In this document: positions 1 to 7,848 of the stretch, one piece after another
Layout: every line of letters starts with the position of its first letter
Numbering within the stretch: the first letter of the stretch is position 1
Origin: Erysipelotrichaceae bacterium OPF54
Lineage (GTDB): Bacteria; Bacillota_I; Bacilli_A; Erysipelotrichales; Erysipelotrichaceae
DNA: 64,000 nt
NCBI GenBank assembly: GCA_022834735.1
Contig: BQKD01000001.1
Span: forward strand, 349,659-413,658
Reading direction: 5' to 3'
Translations under genes and position numbers: made by a program
The notes under the pieces: model-generated
Databases searched by the model: none
Told to the model about the DNA's origin: nothing
Seen by the model: only the letters and a program-made list of their open reading frames with translations

Positions 1-682
1 CGGAAAGTATGCCGCCGATTATCTGGAAGGATTCGCAGGGATATTGATCACAGACGACTATGCCGGATACAATCAGGTCGATCATGACGAAAGAGCACTG
101 TGCTGGGCTCATGCCAGAAGGTACTTTGTAGATGCTCTGGAAGGCCTGAAGGAAGCAGCAGGATCCGTGTCAGTGAAGATACTTACACAGATCATGAAGA
201 TTTTCCGTATCGAAGCGAAGCTTCAGAAACTGAAGCCAAAAGAACGAAAAGAAGAAAGGATGCTGCGCGAAGGAGGGCTCGTGGAGCAGGTTTTCGTGTG
301 CGCAAAAACAGCCCTGGCCACAGAAGGCTGGACAACCCAAAAGGAAAAACAGGCCCTGAATTATCTGGTAGATAACGAAGAAGGACTGAAGATTTATCTA
401 AAAGACGGCAATGTACCGATGACCAATTCGTTATCGGAAAGAACGATCCGAAGCTTCGCGATCGGACGGCGCAACTGGCTGTTCTCGGGAAGTCCGAGAG
501 GAGCCCGAAGCTGCGGCGTACTGTATTCGGTCGTAGAAAGTGCGAAAGCCAACGGACTGGTACCGTACAAATACATACTGTACGTGTTGGAAAAACTGAG
601 GGGAAAGATCGGGCAGCTGAGTGACGAGATCCTTGATCAGATGATGCCGTGGAATGCAGAAGTCAAAGAACAATGCGTATAA
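1..682 (+). CDS. tnpC: IS66 transposase TnpC, C-terminal part
   Basis: This is the last 227 or so residues of an IS66-family DDE transposase; the first complete codon starts at base 2. It contains the core stretch beginning ITDDYAGYNQ, the conserved CWAHARRYF segment, and a C-terminal block with NSLSERTIR and GRRNWLFSGSPRGA, as in the full copy at 46.0-47.6 kb. The open frame continues to the left edge, so the gene is cut only by the window. It has no visible defect in the part shown and may be functional. Confidence 0.95.
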   Translation, partial: GKYAADYLEGFAGILITDDYAGYNQVDHDERALCWAHARRYFVDALEGLKEAAGSVSVKILTQIMKIFRIEAKLQKLKPKERKEERMLREGGLVEQVFVCAKTALATEGWTTQKEKQALNYLVDNEEGLKIYLKDGNVPMTNSLSERTIRSFAIGRRNWLFSGSPRGARSCGVLYSVVESAKANGLVPYKYILYVLEKLRGKIGQLSDEILDQMMPWNAEVKEQCV

Positions 683-766
683 CCCGAAAGAAAAAGGGCC
701 CCTATTTGCGAGAAGTATCTCACAGACAGGGGCCTTTAACTATACGCGGTTCTTTTTCCCGCTTAC
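1..766 (+). mobile_element. IS66-family element, 3' part (truncated by window edge)
   Basis: This stretch matches bases 46965-47730 of the complete IS66 copy in the same window, with only three differences seen by eye (near 202 and at 704-705). Identity stops abruptly at 766, directly after the terminal inverted repeat whose outer end reads CCCGCTTAC. It holds the end of the transposase gene and the element's own terminator hairpin (around 693-740). The left end lies outside the window, so its target duplication cannot be checked; the right flank is TTCCGGTA. Confidence 0.95.
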
Positions 767-819
767 TTCCGGTACACTAAAAGAAAGAACAGGTAAATTA
801 AGGAAAGAGAGGGCCGGAG

Positions 820-1503
820 ATGAGAGTTGCACCTTACACACTATATGAACGCCTGCTTCCGTTTCTGGATCAAAAAAACGATTCCAATCGGGCCATTGCA
901 CAGCATGTTTTAAGACATATGCAGGAGATCCCATCGTGTTCGGTTTTTGAACTGGCCGAACGAAGCAATGTATCCGCTTCGTCGGTATCCCGCTTTGTTC
1001 AGAAGATCGGTTTTGAAGATTATATTTCTTTTCGGGATTATGTTGCTGAAGAAATTGCCCGGAATTCAAGGTATGGTCTTTCGCATCCCGAGGAAAATAT
1101 TCCTTTCGCACCTCCTTATACCGGGGATTCGATCGAAAAGTTTCTCCATACCATTCCGAAAGCTCTTGCGGAATCGTTTTCTCCTGAAGCATGTCAGCAG
1201 ATCGAAACCTTGTGCCGCAGGATGAAAGAAAAGGAAAATGTATATTTTCTAGGTTATCGCAGCATGGATGTGATCATTGATCATATCAAAAATGAGCTTC
1301 TTCCTCATGGACTGGTCATAACGAGGATCCGAAATCTGGAAGAAATCCAGACGCCGAAAAACACGAACCTGATCGTTTTGTTTTCCATGCACGGACATTA
1401 CTTTTCAAGAGATATATCTGAACAAAAAGTGCGGCTTGCACGATGTGCGGATACATTCGATCGTATGGATCCTTCTCGCGGAACAAATTGTGTATGCCTA
1501 TAA
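820..1503 (+). CDS. RpiR/MurR-family regulator, probably frameshifted near the end
   Basis: Residues 1-85 form an RpiR-type helix-turn-helix (ELAERSNVSASSVSRFVQKIGF), which binds DNA upstream of sugar genes; the rest is a divergent SIS domain that normally senses a sugar phosphate. At 227 residues it is shorter than the usual 270-290. The last 14 residues look unnatural. Dropping one base near 1456 gives instead a hydrophobic strand and helix (FIVWILLAEQIVYAYKYLIK) ending at 1519, a credible SIS C-terminus, so a one-base insertion is likely. The core between SMHGHYFS and KVRLARCADTF also looks shortened. A purine-rich Shine-Dalgarno (GAGAGG) precedes the ATG. It may control the esterase gene downstream. 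The domain call is firm; activity is doubtful. Confidence 0.75.
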   Translation: MRVAPYTLYERLLPFLDQKNDSNRAIAQHVLRHMQEIPSCSVFELAERSNVSASSVSRFVQKIGFEDYISFRDYVAEEIARNSRYGLSHPEENIPFAPPYTGDSIEKFLHTIPKALAESFSPEACQQIETLCRRMKEKENVYFLGYRSMDVIIDHIKNELLPHGLVITRIRNLEEIQTPKNTNLIVLFSMHGHYFSRDISEQKVRLARCADTFDRMDPSRGTNCVCL

Positions 1504-1565
1504 ATATTTGATCAAATAATGAATTTCAACTTTTGAAATTATCGTGATTTTTCTTTCTCTGTTTA

Positions 1566-1592
1566 TATAATGAAAACGTGAAAGCGCTAACA
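1566..1592 (+). promoter_or_regulatory. Promoter -10 with consensus cre box
   Basis: TATAAT at 1566-1571 is a good -10; GTGATT 16 bases upstream is a weak -35. Just downstream, at 1579-1592, lies TGAAAGCGCTAACA, which fits the cre consensus TGWAARCGYTWWCW at all 14 positions. Its place over the expected transcription start suggests repression of the esterase gene by CcpA or a LacI-family relative. Confidence 0.7.
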
Positions 1593-1623
1593 CAGAAAAG
1601 CAAAAAGAAAGAGAAACAAAATC

Positions 1624-3306
1624 ATGAATGGACGATTTATGAAACTTTTGGCAGGAGCGAGTCTGATTTTCTCGCTCAGCGCCTGCACAAACGCTCCGGA
1701 AACTTCGCAAGAAGCGGGAACATCTGAAACCGAAGATCTTGTTCGCACTACCCAGTATGGCCAGGTCAAAGGAACCGAAGAAAACGGGGTGGAAGTGTAT
1801 TACGGAATTCCATACGGAAAAGAACCGGTCGACGATCTGCGCTGGGAAGCACCTCAGGACCCTGAGGCCTGGGATGATATAAAAGATGTCACCCATAAAG
1901 AAGAGGTGGCCCTGCAGGCAGCTTCTACAACAAACGAAGAAGGGGAAACGGTCGTGGAAGCGGCAGGATCGACCGATTGCCTGAATCTGGATGTGTATAC
2001 AACAGCTGAAGCGAAAGATAAACCAGTGCTTGTCTATATCCATGGCGGAAATAATCAGACCGGAAGTTCGTTTGAAATTCCGGGGTATGATATGGTTGAA
2101 AAGGATGATCTCGTATATGTATCGGTAAATTATCGATTAGGGCTGCTTGGATTCAACAATCTGCCCGCATTGCTGGATGATGAAAACAAGACCGGCAACT
2201 TTGCGATGCTTGATCTGGCCAAAGCGCTTGAATGGGTAAAACACAATATCGAACAGTTTGGCGGAGATCCGGATAATGTGACAGTTTCCGGCTTCAGTGC
2301 AGGAGGACGAGATGTAATGGCCATGCTGATCTCGCCAACGTTTGAAGGGCTGTTTGATAAAGCGATAGCGTTCTCGGGCGGGATGACGATCGCAGATGAA
2401 GACGCTTCAATTAAAAAGATTGCCGAAACGATTGCGCCTCTTGCTGTAGAAGACAAGAAAGCAGACAACGAAGAAGAAGCGGCCGAATGGCTGATGAGCG
2501 ACAACAAAGAAGTGCGCGATTATTTGTATTCGATCGATTCGGATCGTCTGGTGAAGCTGTTTCCGAATGCAGGGATCCGGATGGCGAAGTTCCCTCATCT
2601 TTACAACGACGGGATCGTGATCCCGAAAGAAGGATTTGACAGCGATTATGTAAATGATGTGCCTGTCATGATGGTTACTGGATCGGAAGAATTCACGATG
2701 TTTGGCGGATTTGATCCATCGATCGAAAAAATGAAAGATCCGGATGCAGCTAGAAAATTTATTGCGCAGTACGGAGGCGATTTCTATCGTATTTTCAATA
2801 CCCAGCTTTCTGCAGAAAAGATGAGCGATACATATAAATCAAATATTTATCTGTGCCAGATCAATTACGGAGACCGGAATTCTGATCATCCGATCGATGG
2901 GCTCGGCTCTTTCCATGGTATTTTCGTGCCGGCTATTTCACCAACTCAGAACAACTATTCCGAAAGTTATGATTTCACGGAAGCCGGTTATGTCGATATG
3001 TCAAAGGATCTTAATGAGTATCTGGCAAGCTTTGTAAAGGATGGGATCCCGGTTTCCAGCTCAGCCGGCACAGACTGGACGCCATGGACCGTAAAGGATC
3101 CGAAAACACTGGTGTTAGATGCCAAAGGCGAAAAAGGCGAAGCCAGGATGGAAGATGTATCGACGACCAACGAAGCGATCATTGAAGCGATCGAAGACGA
3201 TCGGCTCGATGATACGGATAAGAAAGCGATCATTTCTACGATCATGAATGGACGCTGGTTCTCAAACGATCTCGATCAGCATTTCAACACTCCAGGGTTA
3301 TGGTAG
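1624..3306 (+). CDS. Type-B carboxylesterase lipoprotein
   Basis: This 560-residue enzyme belongs to the alpha/beta-hydrolase carboxylesterase type B family and is expected to hydrolyse carboxylic esters outside the cell. The N-terminus is a lipoprotein signal with lipobox LSAC (Cys about residue 21), so it should be anchored to the outer face of the membrane. Family landmarks are YYGIPYG, the oxyanion segment YIHGGNNQTGS, and the nucleophile elbow GFSAGG with Ser225 (usual form GESAGG). The acid is probably in TGSEEF (about 352) and the histidine in GSFHG (about 438). It is monocistronic, lies behind a perfect cre box, and is followed by a terminator. The natural substrate is unknown; plant or drug esters in the gut are possible. 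Confidence 0.88.
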   Translation: MNGRFMKLLAGASLIFSLSACTNAPETSQEAGTSETEDLVRTTQYGQVKGTEENGVEVYYGIPYGKEPVDDLRWEAPQDPEAWDDIKDVTHKEEVALQAASTTNEEGETVVEAAGSTDCLNLDVYTTAEAKDKPVLVYIHGGNNQTGSSFEIPGYDMVEKDDLVYVSVNYRLGLLGFNNLPALLDDENKTGNFAMLDLAKALEWVKHNIEQFGGDPDNVTVSGFSAGGRDVMAMLISPTFEGLFDKAIAFSGGMTIADEDASIKKIAETIAPLAVEDKKADNEEEAAEWLMSDNKEVRDYLYSIDSDRLVKLFPNAGIRMAKFPHLYNDGIVIPKEGFDSDYVNDVPVMMVTGSEEFTMFGGFDPSIEKMKDPDAARKFIAQYGGDFYRIFNTQLSAEKMSDTYKSNIYLCQINYGDRNSDHPIDGLGSFHGIFVPAISPTQNNYSESYDFTEAGYVDMSKDLNEYLASFVKDGIPVSSSAGTDWTPWTVKDPKTLVLDAKGEKGEARMEDVSTTNEAIIEAIEDDRLDDTDKKAIISTIMNGRWFSNDLDQHFNTPGLW

Positions 3307-3318
3307 ATGTCGTATGAA

Positions 3319-3340
3319 AGGTGCCGAAAGGCATCTTTTT
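3319..3340 (+). terminator. Intrinsic terminator after the esterase gene
   Basis: A 7-bp stem (AGGTGCC with GGCATCT, one G-T wobble) closed by a GAAA tetraloop is followed by a T tract. Confidence 0.75.
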
Positions 3341-3369
3341 CGGTATAATACGAAACAGGGGGACAATAT

Positions 3370-4410
3370 ATGAATATACTTTTGATCACAGGCTTGCTGT
3401 GGGGGTGTTCTGCTCTGATCTTCGGACTGGTCATGTGGCGAAGGCCGCGGACGCTGTGGAGCGGGTTCACTTTTTTCTGGCTGCTTGTCTTTACTGCCAT
3501 ATTTATGATCTCGATCGTTTTTACGTATTCCCGCTGGATCAGTGCCCACCCTTTTTTGTTTATGGTCCTGGGCATCCTGGCCGTTCTTGCTCTGTTCGGA
3601 CTGCTCCTGTTTCCGTTTCTTGTGATCCTGACCTTCTTTGTTGAAGGGATCCAGATCATAGTGAAAGAAGGAGCGAGCTGGACCAACTTTCTGTCGCTCG
3701 CGTTTGCTCTCGGACTGATCGTCTACATGATCGGTTTTCCGTTGCTGGCAGGCGGTTCGGCCAGCTCGGCCGCTCTGGCCCTTTATGCTGTTGTCGGGCT
3801 GGCCGTCCTGTATATGCTGTGTGTATTGACTATTTTCTGCTTCTCGGCCCTGCTCAATCTGATCCATGTGCGAAAGCGCCATGATCTCGATTATATCGTG
3901 GTGCTTGGTTCGGGCATCATGCAGGATCGTATCACGCCGCTGCTTGCCGCCCGGATCAATAAAGGGATCGAACTGCTGAAAGCCAATCCACGCGCCACCC
4001 TGATCCTTTCCGGAGGACAGGGGAGCGGAGAATCTATTCCGGAAGGCGAGGCCATGTATGAATACTGCCTGCAGCAAGGCGTCGATGCGCTGCGCATGGA
4101 AAAAGAAACGGCATCGAAAAACACAGAACAGAATTTACTGTATTCCTATGATCTGATCAAGGATCCGGATGCGAAGATCGCGCTCGTAACGACACGTTAT
4201 CACGTTTTCCGTGCGCTTGTCCTGGCACGCAGGCTTGGCATACGCTGTATCGGGTACGGCTCCAGAACAAAATGGTATTTTACACTCAACGCTCTGCTGA
4301 GAGAGTTTGCCGGCTACCTTTCGCTGACATGGCGCTTCCATCTGCGCGTGCTCGCCGTACTGGAAATACCAAATCTTCTTATTCTTCTTGTGATGTGGAC
4401 ATTTCAATGA
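3370..4410 (+). CDS. YdcF/SanA-like (DUF218) membrane protein
   Basis: The protein has 346 residues. The first half (about 1-160) is five or six hydrophobic membrane segments. The second half is a DUF218 domain: YIVVLGSGIMQDRITPLLAARI, then ILSGGQGSGE, SEGxAM-type EGEAMYEYC, the ASKNTEQN segment and ALVTTRYHVFRA. Family members such as SanA, ElyC and YdcF act at the cell envelope, and some influence wall precursor metabolism or vancomycin exclusion, but the reaction is not established. A GGGGGAC Shine-Dalgarno precedes the ATG and TATAAT lies at 3342-3347. It is convergent with the ABC operon and shares a bidirectional terminator with it. Confidence 0.85.
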   Translation: MNILLITGLLWGCSALIFGLVMWRRPRTLWSGFTFFWLLVFTAIFMISIVFTYSRWISAHPFLFMVLGILAVLALFGLLLFPFLVILTFFVEGIQIIVKEGASWTNFLSLAFALGLIVYMIGFPLLAGGSASSAALALYAVVGLAVLYMLCVLTIFCFSALLNLIHVRKRHDLDYIVVLGSGIMQDRITPLLAARINKGIELLKANPRATLILSGGQGSGESIPEGEAMYEYCLQQGVDALRMEKETASKNTEQNLLYSYDLIKDPDAKIALVTTRYHVFRALVLARRLGIRCIGYGSRTKWYFTLNALLREFAGYLSLTWRFHLRVLAVLEIPNLLILLVMWTFQ

Positions 4411-4415
4411 ATGAT

Positions 4416-4462
4416 AAAAAACTGAGGCTCCAGTGGCTGCTGTATGATACCTCAGTTTTTTT
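4416..4462. terminator. Bidirectional terminator
   Basis: AAAAACTGAGG and CCTCAGTTTTTTT form an 11-bp stem with A tracts upstream and T tracts downstream, so it can stop transcription from both converging units. Confidence 0.85.
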
Positions 4463-4465
4463 GCG

Positions 4466-5077
4466 CTAATTTTTATCGATCCAGTGATAAATTATATCCG
4501 GGCTCAGTGCCATGATCACAAAGTAAGCTCCCATGCTGCATAATCCGATCGTACGGAACATATCCAGAGGATCGTTATTCAGCTTTATGATCGCAAGGAT
4601 CACGGCAAGCGGAATAAGGACCGCGATAAACATGGAAAGCGGGGCCGTTTCTTTTTTGTAGAAGCAGAACAGGATTCCGGACGAAAGGCCCAGACCGATA
4701 AAGATCAGCAGAATGTACATGTTGATCTGAAAGCTTTCTGAAGAAAATTCGACCCCTGTCAGCCTGGATACGATCGCGTAGAGAATGATCGCAAGCAATG
4801 TGCCGATCGCGCCCAGAAGAAGACAGAATATGTATTTTTCGTACACGATCCGTTTTCTTCGTACGGGCAGGCTCATGGCCCACGGCCACCATCCCGAAGA
4901 CTGGTCGTTCATGATCGTTGCCACCCCCTGATAACTTAGAAGAAGGGCCACGAAGCAGAGCAGCATATCCGGGATCCTGATATATACGGCAATAGCGCAT
5001 CCGCATAAACCGATCGCAAGCAGGACAGGCCAGTTTGAAACGATGATCTGGAAATCCTTTTTCAGCAAACCTTTCAT
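4466..5077 (-). CDS. ABC-2 type membrane permease
   Basis: This 203-residue protein has about six predicted membrane helices and is the membrane partner of the ATPase encoded just upstream, with which it overlaps by 4 bases. The segment MNDQSSGWWPWAMSLPVRRKRIVYEKY is typical of ABC-2 exporter permeases of the bacitracin/lantibiotic or YtrC-F groups, where a short cytoplasmic stretch follows helix 2. It is the last gene of a GntR-ATPase-permease operon. Such operons often answer to cell-wall antibiotics, but the substrate here is unknown. Confidence 0.8.
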   Translation of the reverse strand: MKGLLKKDFQIIVSNWPVLLAIGLCGCAIAVYIRIPDMLLCFVALLLSYQGVATIMNDQSSGWWPWAMSLPVRRKRIVYEKYIFCLLLGAIGTLLAIILYAIVSRLTGVEFSSESFQINMYILLIFIGLGLSSGILFCFYKKETAPLSMFIAVLIPLAVILAIIKLNNDPLDMFRTIGLCSMGAYFVIMALSPDIIYHWIDKN

Positions 5078-5895
5078 TTTGATCCTCCTTTCGAATAGAG
5101 ACGCATCACATCTTCGAGCCGGAGCGGGTCGTATGGATAGTGCGCTTCCTTTTTTTTGATGAGCACATCGATCTGGTACGGCATTTCGATCCAGCGGATC
5201 ATCTGCTTCGGATCGATCGTTTTGAACTGATCTTTTGTCACGTGCATGAGCACATAGCTTTCGAGCAGTTCGTCCTTTGACTCCATGAACATTTTCTTTC
5301 CGTCATGAATATACATGATATAGTCGGCAACCTTTTCCAGATCGCTCGTGATATGCGTGCTGAACAGGACCGTGTGGTCTTCTTCCTGAATAAAATCGAG
5401 CAGCAGATCAAGGATCTCGTCGCGGACGACCGGATCCAGTCCGGATGTGGCTTCGTCCAGGATCAGCAGACGCGCATGATGGGAAAAGGCGGCACAGAAA
5501 CAGAATTTCACCTTCATTCCTTTGGAAAATGTTTTCAGCTTTTTGCGCATCGGAATGCTGAAACGGGCACACATGGAAGCAAACGTATCGTGATCCCAGT
5601 TTGTGTATATATCTTTCAGATCGCTTTCGATTTGTACCGGCGTCAGGATCCCCGGGTAAGGACAGGCGTCCGGAATAAAGCTCAGCGTGTCAAGATCAAG
5701 GGATGGAGGATCCATTGTTCCTGAATCGGCTTTGGCAAGCTGCAGGATGCAGCGCAGCAGCGTGCTTTTTCCTGCTCCGTTTTCCCCGATCAGCCCGACG
5801 ATCGAGCCTTCGGGAAGCTGAAAGGAAATGTCCTCGAGCGTGAACGAATCATATCGTTTCGACAGATTCGCGACAGATAGTGCGTAAATCATCAT
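5074..5895 (-). CDS. ABC transporter ATP-binding protein
   Basis: The 273-residue ATPase has a Walker A motif GENGAGKST near residue 40, a signature-like FSKGMKVK at about 140 and Walker B LLILDEATSGLDP near 155. It lies between the GntR regulator and the permease with 4-base overlaps on both sides, so the three are translated together. It resembles YtrB/BcrA-type exporter ATPases. About 65 residues after the nucleotide-binding domain form a C-terminal extension usual in this group. Confidence 0.92.
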   Translation of the reverse strand: MMIYALSVANLSKRYDSFTLEDISFQLPEGSIVGLIGENGAGKSTLLRCILQLAKADSGTMDPPSLDLDTLSFIPDACPYPGILTPVQIESDLKDIYTNWDHDTFASMCARFSIPMRKKLKTFSKGMKVKFCFCAAFSHHARLLILDEATSGLDPVVRDEILDLLLDFIQEEDHTVLFSTHITSDLEKVADYIMYIHDGKKMFMESKDELLESYVLMHVTKDQFKTIDPKQMIRWIEMPYQIDVLIKKKEAHYPYDPLRLEDVMRLYSKGGSK

Positions 5896-6269
5896 AACTC
5901 TCCTTCATATAAAATATCGATCAGTTCCTTGAGCGTATCCTTTTCGATCCCGGCTTCTCTGGCCAGCGTGCAGGCCTGATTCAGCGTATCCTCGATGCGG
6001 CGCAGATTTTCCTCCCGGATCAGTTCGGTGTTGAGCCGTGCGACACACGATCCGCGGCCGACGACAGTTTCGATCAGTCCGGCTGCGCTTAGGTTCTCAT
6101 AAGCCTTTTTGACTGTGATCAGCGATACATGCAGGTTTTTTGCGAGCATACGCATGCTCGGGATCGCCTCGCCCGGCTTGAGCCGGCCACTTAAGATCAT
6201 ATCCCGGAACTGGGTTTCGATTTGTTCATAGATCGGCTTCTCCGATCTTGATGAAATGATTATATCCAT
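5892..6269 (-). CDS. GntR-family (YtrA subfamily) transcriptional regulator
   Basis: This short regulator (125 residues) has a winged-helix DNA-binding domain (PIYEQIETQFRDMILSGRLKPG through SLITVKKAYENL) and only a short C-terminal dimerisation tail, the layout of YtrA-type GntR repressors. Those repressors usually sit first in an ABC-exporter operon and repress it, as here. A promoter with TTGACA and TATTAT 17 bases apart lies upstream, with a palindrome TGTATATACA between it and the start codon that could be the operator. Confidence 0.9.
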   Translation of the reverse strand: MDIIISSRSEKPIYEQIETQFRDMILSGRLKPGEAIPSMRMLAKNLHVSLITVKKAYENLSAAGLIETVVGRGSCVARLNTELIREENLRRIEDTLNQACTLAREAGIEKDTLKELIDILYEGEL

Positions 6270-6292
6270 TCGACGTCTCCTTGTTTATAATG

Positions 6293-6337
6293 TGTATATA
6301 CAATATATATAATAAATACATTCGGATTGTTTGTCAA
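6293..6337 (-). promoter_or_regulatory. Promoter and palindromic operator of the GntR-ABC operon
   Basis: On the minus strand TTGACA (6337-6332) and TATTAT (6314-6309) are 17 bases apart, a near-consensus promoter. The 10-base perfect palindrome TGTATATACA (6293-6302) lies where transcription should begin, a sensible autorepression site for the YtrA-like protein. Confidence 0.75.
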
Positions 6338-6351
6338 CTGCCAGAAAAGAA

Positions 6352-6390
6352 AAAACGATCTGTGGATACAAATCGTTTTCTTTTTTTGTA
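6352..6390 (-). terminator. Terminator after the LacI-family gene
   Basis: AAAACGAT and ATCGTTTT (8-bp stem, 12-base loop) are flanked by A and T tracts, so it may work in both directions. It follows the LacI-family stop codon. Confidence 0.75.
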
Positions 6391-6395
6391 AGGAT

Positions 6396-7388
6396 CTATG
6401 GGCACGTCGATTCCCGGACGATCAGCTTTCCGTTATATATCGTTTTGAACGGATAATCGTGATTGTTGAGCGCCTGCATGATGGCCATCATCCCGGAACG
6501 GCACATGAATTCGACCCGGTTGTCGAAACTGGTCAGTTCGGGCGAACAGGCCTGGGCAAGCACCGAATCATTGAACCCTGTGACCTGCACGTCTTCGGGC
6601 ACTTTGAGTCCGTGGCGGGTACACGATTTTAAGGCGGCCACCGCAATTTCGTCGTCTACCGCAATGAGTGCGTCGCACGGTTGCGTACCGGCAAGAAGAT
6701 CCTCGATCACGTTGAGCATTTCGTCGAAAGACTCAGAAACCTGCTGCTCGCGAAACGGTATATCATGCTGCATGCAGGCCTGAAGGCATCCCTGGCGCTT
6801 CTTTTTTGTCGAATGCGAATCCTGCCGGAAAAGAAATACGGGTGCCCGCGCCCCTTTTTCGAGCACATGACTGGCCAGCTTATGCTGGGCATCGCGGTCG
6901 TCGTGCAGGATGCAGAAAACGTTATCTGCTTCCAGGTAACCGTTAAGCAGGCATACCGGGATCCGGCGGGCGGCCCGGACGATGTACTCGTTTTTCTTCG
7001 GATCATCGCTGATAAAATGGGATCCGATCAAAATGAGCGCGTCCACATTGCGCTCAAGCAGCATCTGAAGGTCTTTTTCCTGGCTTTCGCCATCATAGCC
7101 CGTACAACTTACGATTGCCGCAAACTTCTCCTTTTTAAGCAGCGGCTCGAGAAAATGGATGCATTGCGCCTGATACAGATCGCCTGCGTCCGAGCACAGT
7201 ATGCCGATCGTGGACATGGTCGAGTTGGCCATGCCTCGGGCGAATGCATTGGGGGAATAATTGTTCTGCTCGATCACTTTCATGACTTTGGCCCGGGTTT
7301 TTTCGGAAACATAACCGGAATTGTTGATGACGCGCGACACGGTGGCGATGCTGACACCGGACTGGCGGGAAATATCATAAATATTCAT
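6396..7388 (-). CDS. LacI-family regulator, probably of the hexuronate genes
   Basis: The 330-residue protein has a LacI helix-turn-helix and hinge (MNIYDISRQSGVSIATVSRV) followed by a periplasmic-binding-like sensor domain and a C-terminal INGKLIVRESTC-like strand. The start at 7388 is chosen because GGAGAG lies 8 bases upstream and the HTH begins at once; an in-frame ATG at 7442 would add 18 unlikely residues. It is divergent from dctPQM-uxaC, and three similar LacI/cre-type boxes lie at both promoters. It therefore probably represses itself and the TRAP-uxaC operon and is released by a hexuronate. The ligand is inferred from context only. Confidence 0.88.
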   Translation of the reverse strand: MNIYDISRQSGVSIATVSRVINNSGYVSEKTRAKVMKVIEQNNYSPNAFARGMANSTMSTIGILCSDAGDLYQAQCIHFLEPLLKKEKFAAIVSCTGYDGESQEKDLQMLLERNVDALILIGSHFISDDPKKNEYIVRAARRIPVCLLNGYLEADNVFCILHDDRDAQHKLASHVLEKGARAPVFLFRQDSHSTKKKRQGCLQACMQHDIPFREQQVSESFDEMLNVIEDLLAGTQPCDALIAVDDEIAVAALKSCTRHGLKVPEDVQVTGFNDSVLAQACSPELTSFDNRVEFMCRSGMMAIMQALNNHDYPFKTIYNGKLIVRESTCP

Positions 7389-7434
7389 TGTGGCACTCTC
7401 CTTAGTCTTATGATACCTCACCGCAAACTGATTT

Positions 7435-7533
7435 CTACTCATTTATACGTTTTTTATCGGTAACCGGACCTTCGAAAACCGCATGTCTGCTGTATCGGGC
7501 AGAATGTAATGTATCGTAATTCAATATATTCAC
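7435..7533 (-). CDS. Possible 32-residue leader ORF upstream of the LacI gene
   Basis: A GTG codon at 7533 is preceded by a perfect AGGAGG seven bases upstream and opens a 32-codon frame (peptide beginning MNILNYDTLHSARYSRHAVF) ending at 7435, inside the LacI transcript. I do not recognise the peptide. It could be a leader peptide or the remnant of a lost gene. The only support is the Shine-Dalgarno and the open frame. Confidence 0.35.
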   Translation of the reverse strand: MNILNYDTLHSARYSRHAVFEGPVTDKKRINE

Positions 7534-7558
7534 TTTTTTTCCTCCTGAAATGCTGGGA

Positions 7559-7603
7559 TGGAAGCGGACCGGATCGAAGGATCCATGCTGCTTCCACTTT
7601 TTT
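7559..7603. other. Stem-loop in the LacI leader
   Basis: GGAAGC and GCTTCC bracket an inner GGATC/GATCC stem, followed on the plus strand by ACTTTTTT. As a plus-strand terminator it has no obvious upstream gene; on the minus strand it would lie in the 5' leader of the LacI transcript, just before the 32-codon ORF. Confidence 0.45.
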
Positions 7604-7611
7604 GAATATGA

Positions 7612-7659
7612 TGTAAAGGCTTACACAAATTTTATAACGTAAGAATTTGGAAAACTCAA
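7612..7659 (-). promoter_or_regulatory. LacI-gene promoter with operator
   Basis: On the minus strand TTGAGT (7659-7654) and TATAAA (7636-7631) are 17 bases apart. The box TGTAAAGGCTTACA (7612-7625) falls at the expected start of transcription, which suggests autorepression. Confidence 0.65.
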
Positions 7660-7760
7660 CTTAAATACTTCAGATTTCCATAAAAATGCGCATTTTCTAA
7701 CAAAAAAACAACGTCAGATACGAAATTGCGGAAATTTTATCAAAAACGAGAGTGTTTCAT

Positions 7761-7810
7761 TTGCACAATGAAAGCGGTTTCTGTACAGTGAGGACGTGTA
7801 AAGGCTTTCA
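7761..7810 (+). promoter_or_regulatory. dctP promoter with two operators
   Basis: TTGCAC (7761-7766) and TACAGT (7784-7789) are 17 bases apart. One LacI/cre-type box, TGAAAGCGGTTTCT (7769-7782), fills the spacer. A second, TGTAAAGGCTTTCA (7797-7810), covers the expected start. Either bound protein would block RNA polymerase. The second box shares TGTAAAGGCTT with the box at the regulator's own promoter. Confidence 0.7.
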
Positions 7811-7848
7811 CAAATATAAGATCACTGAAAACAGGATAGGAGAACAAA

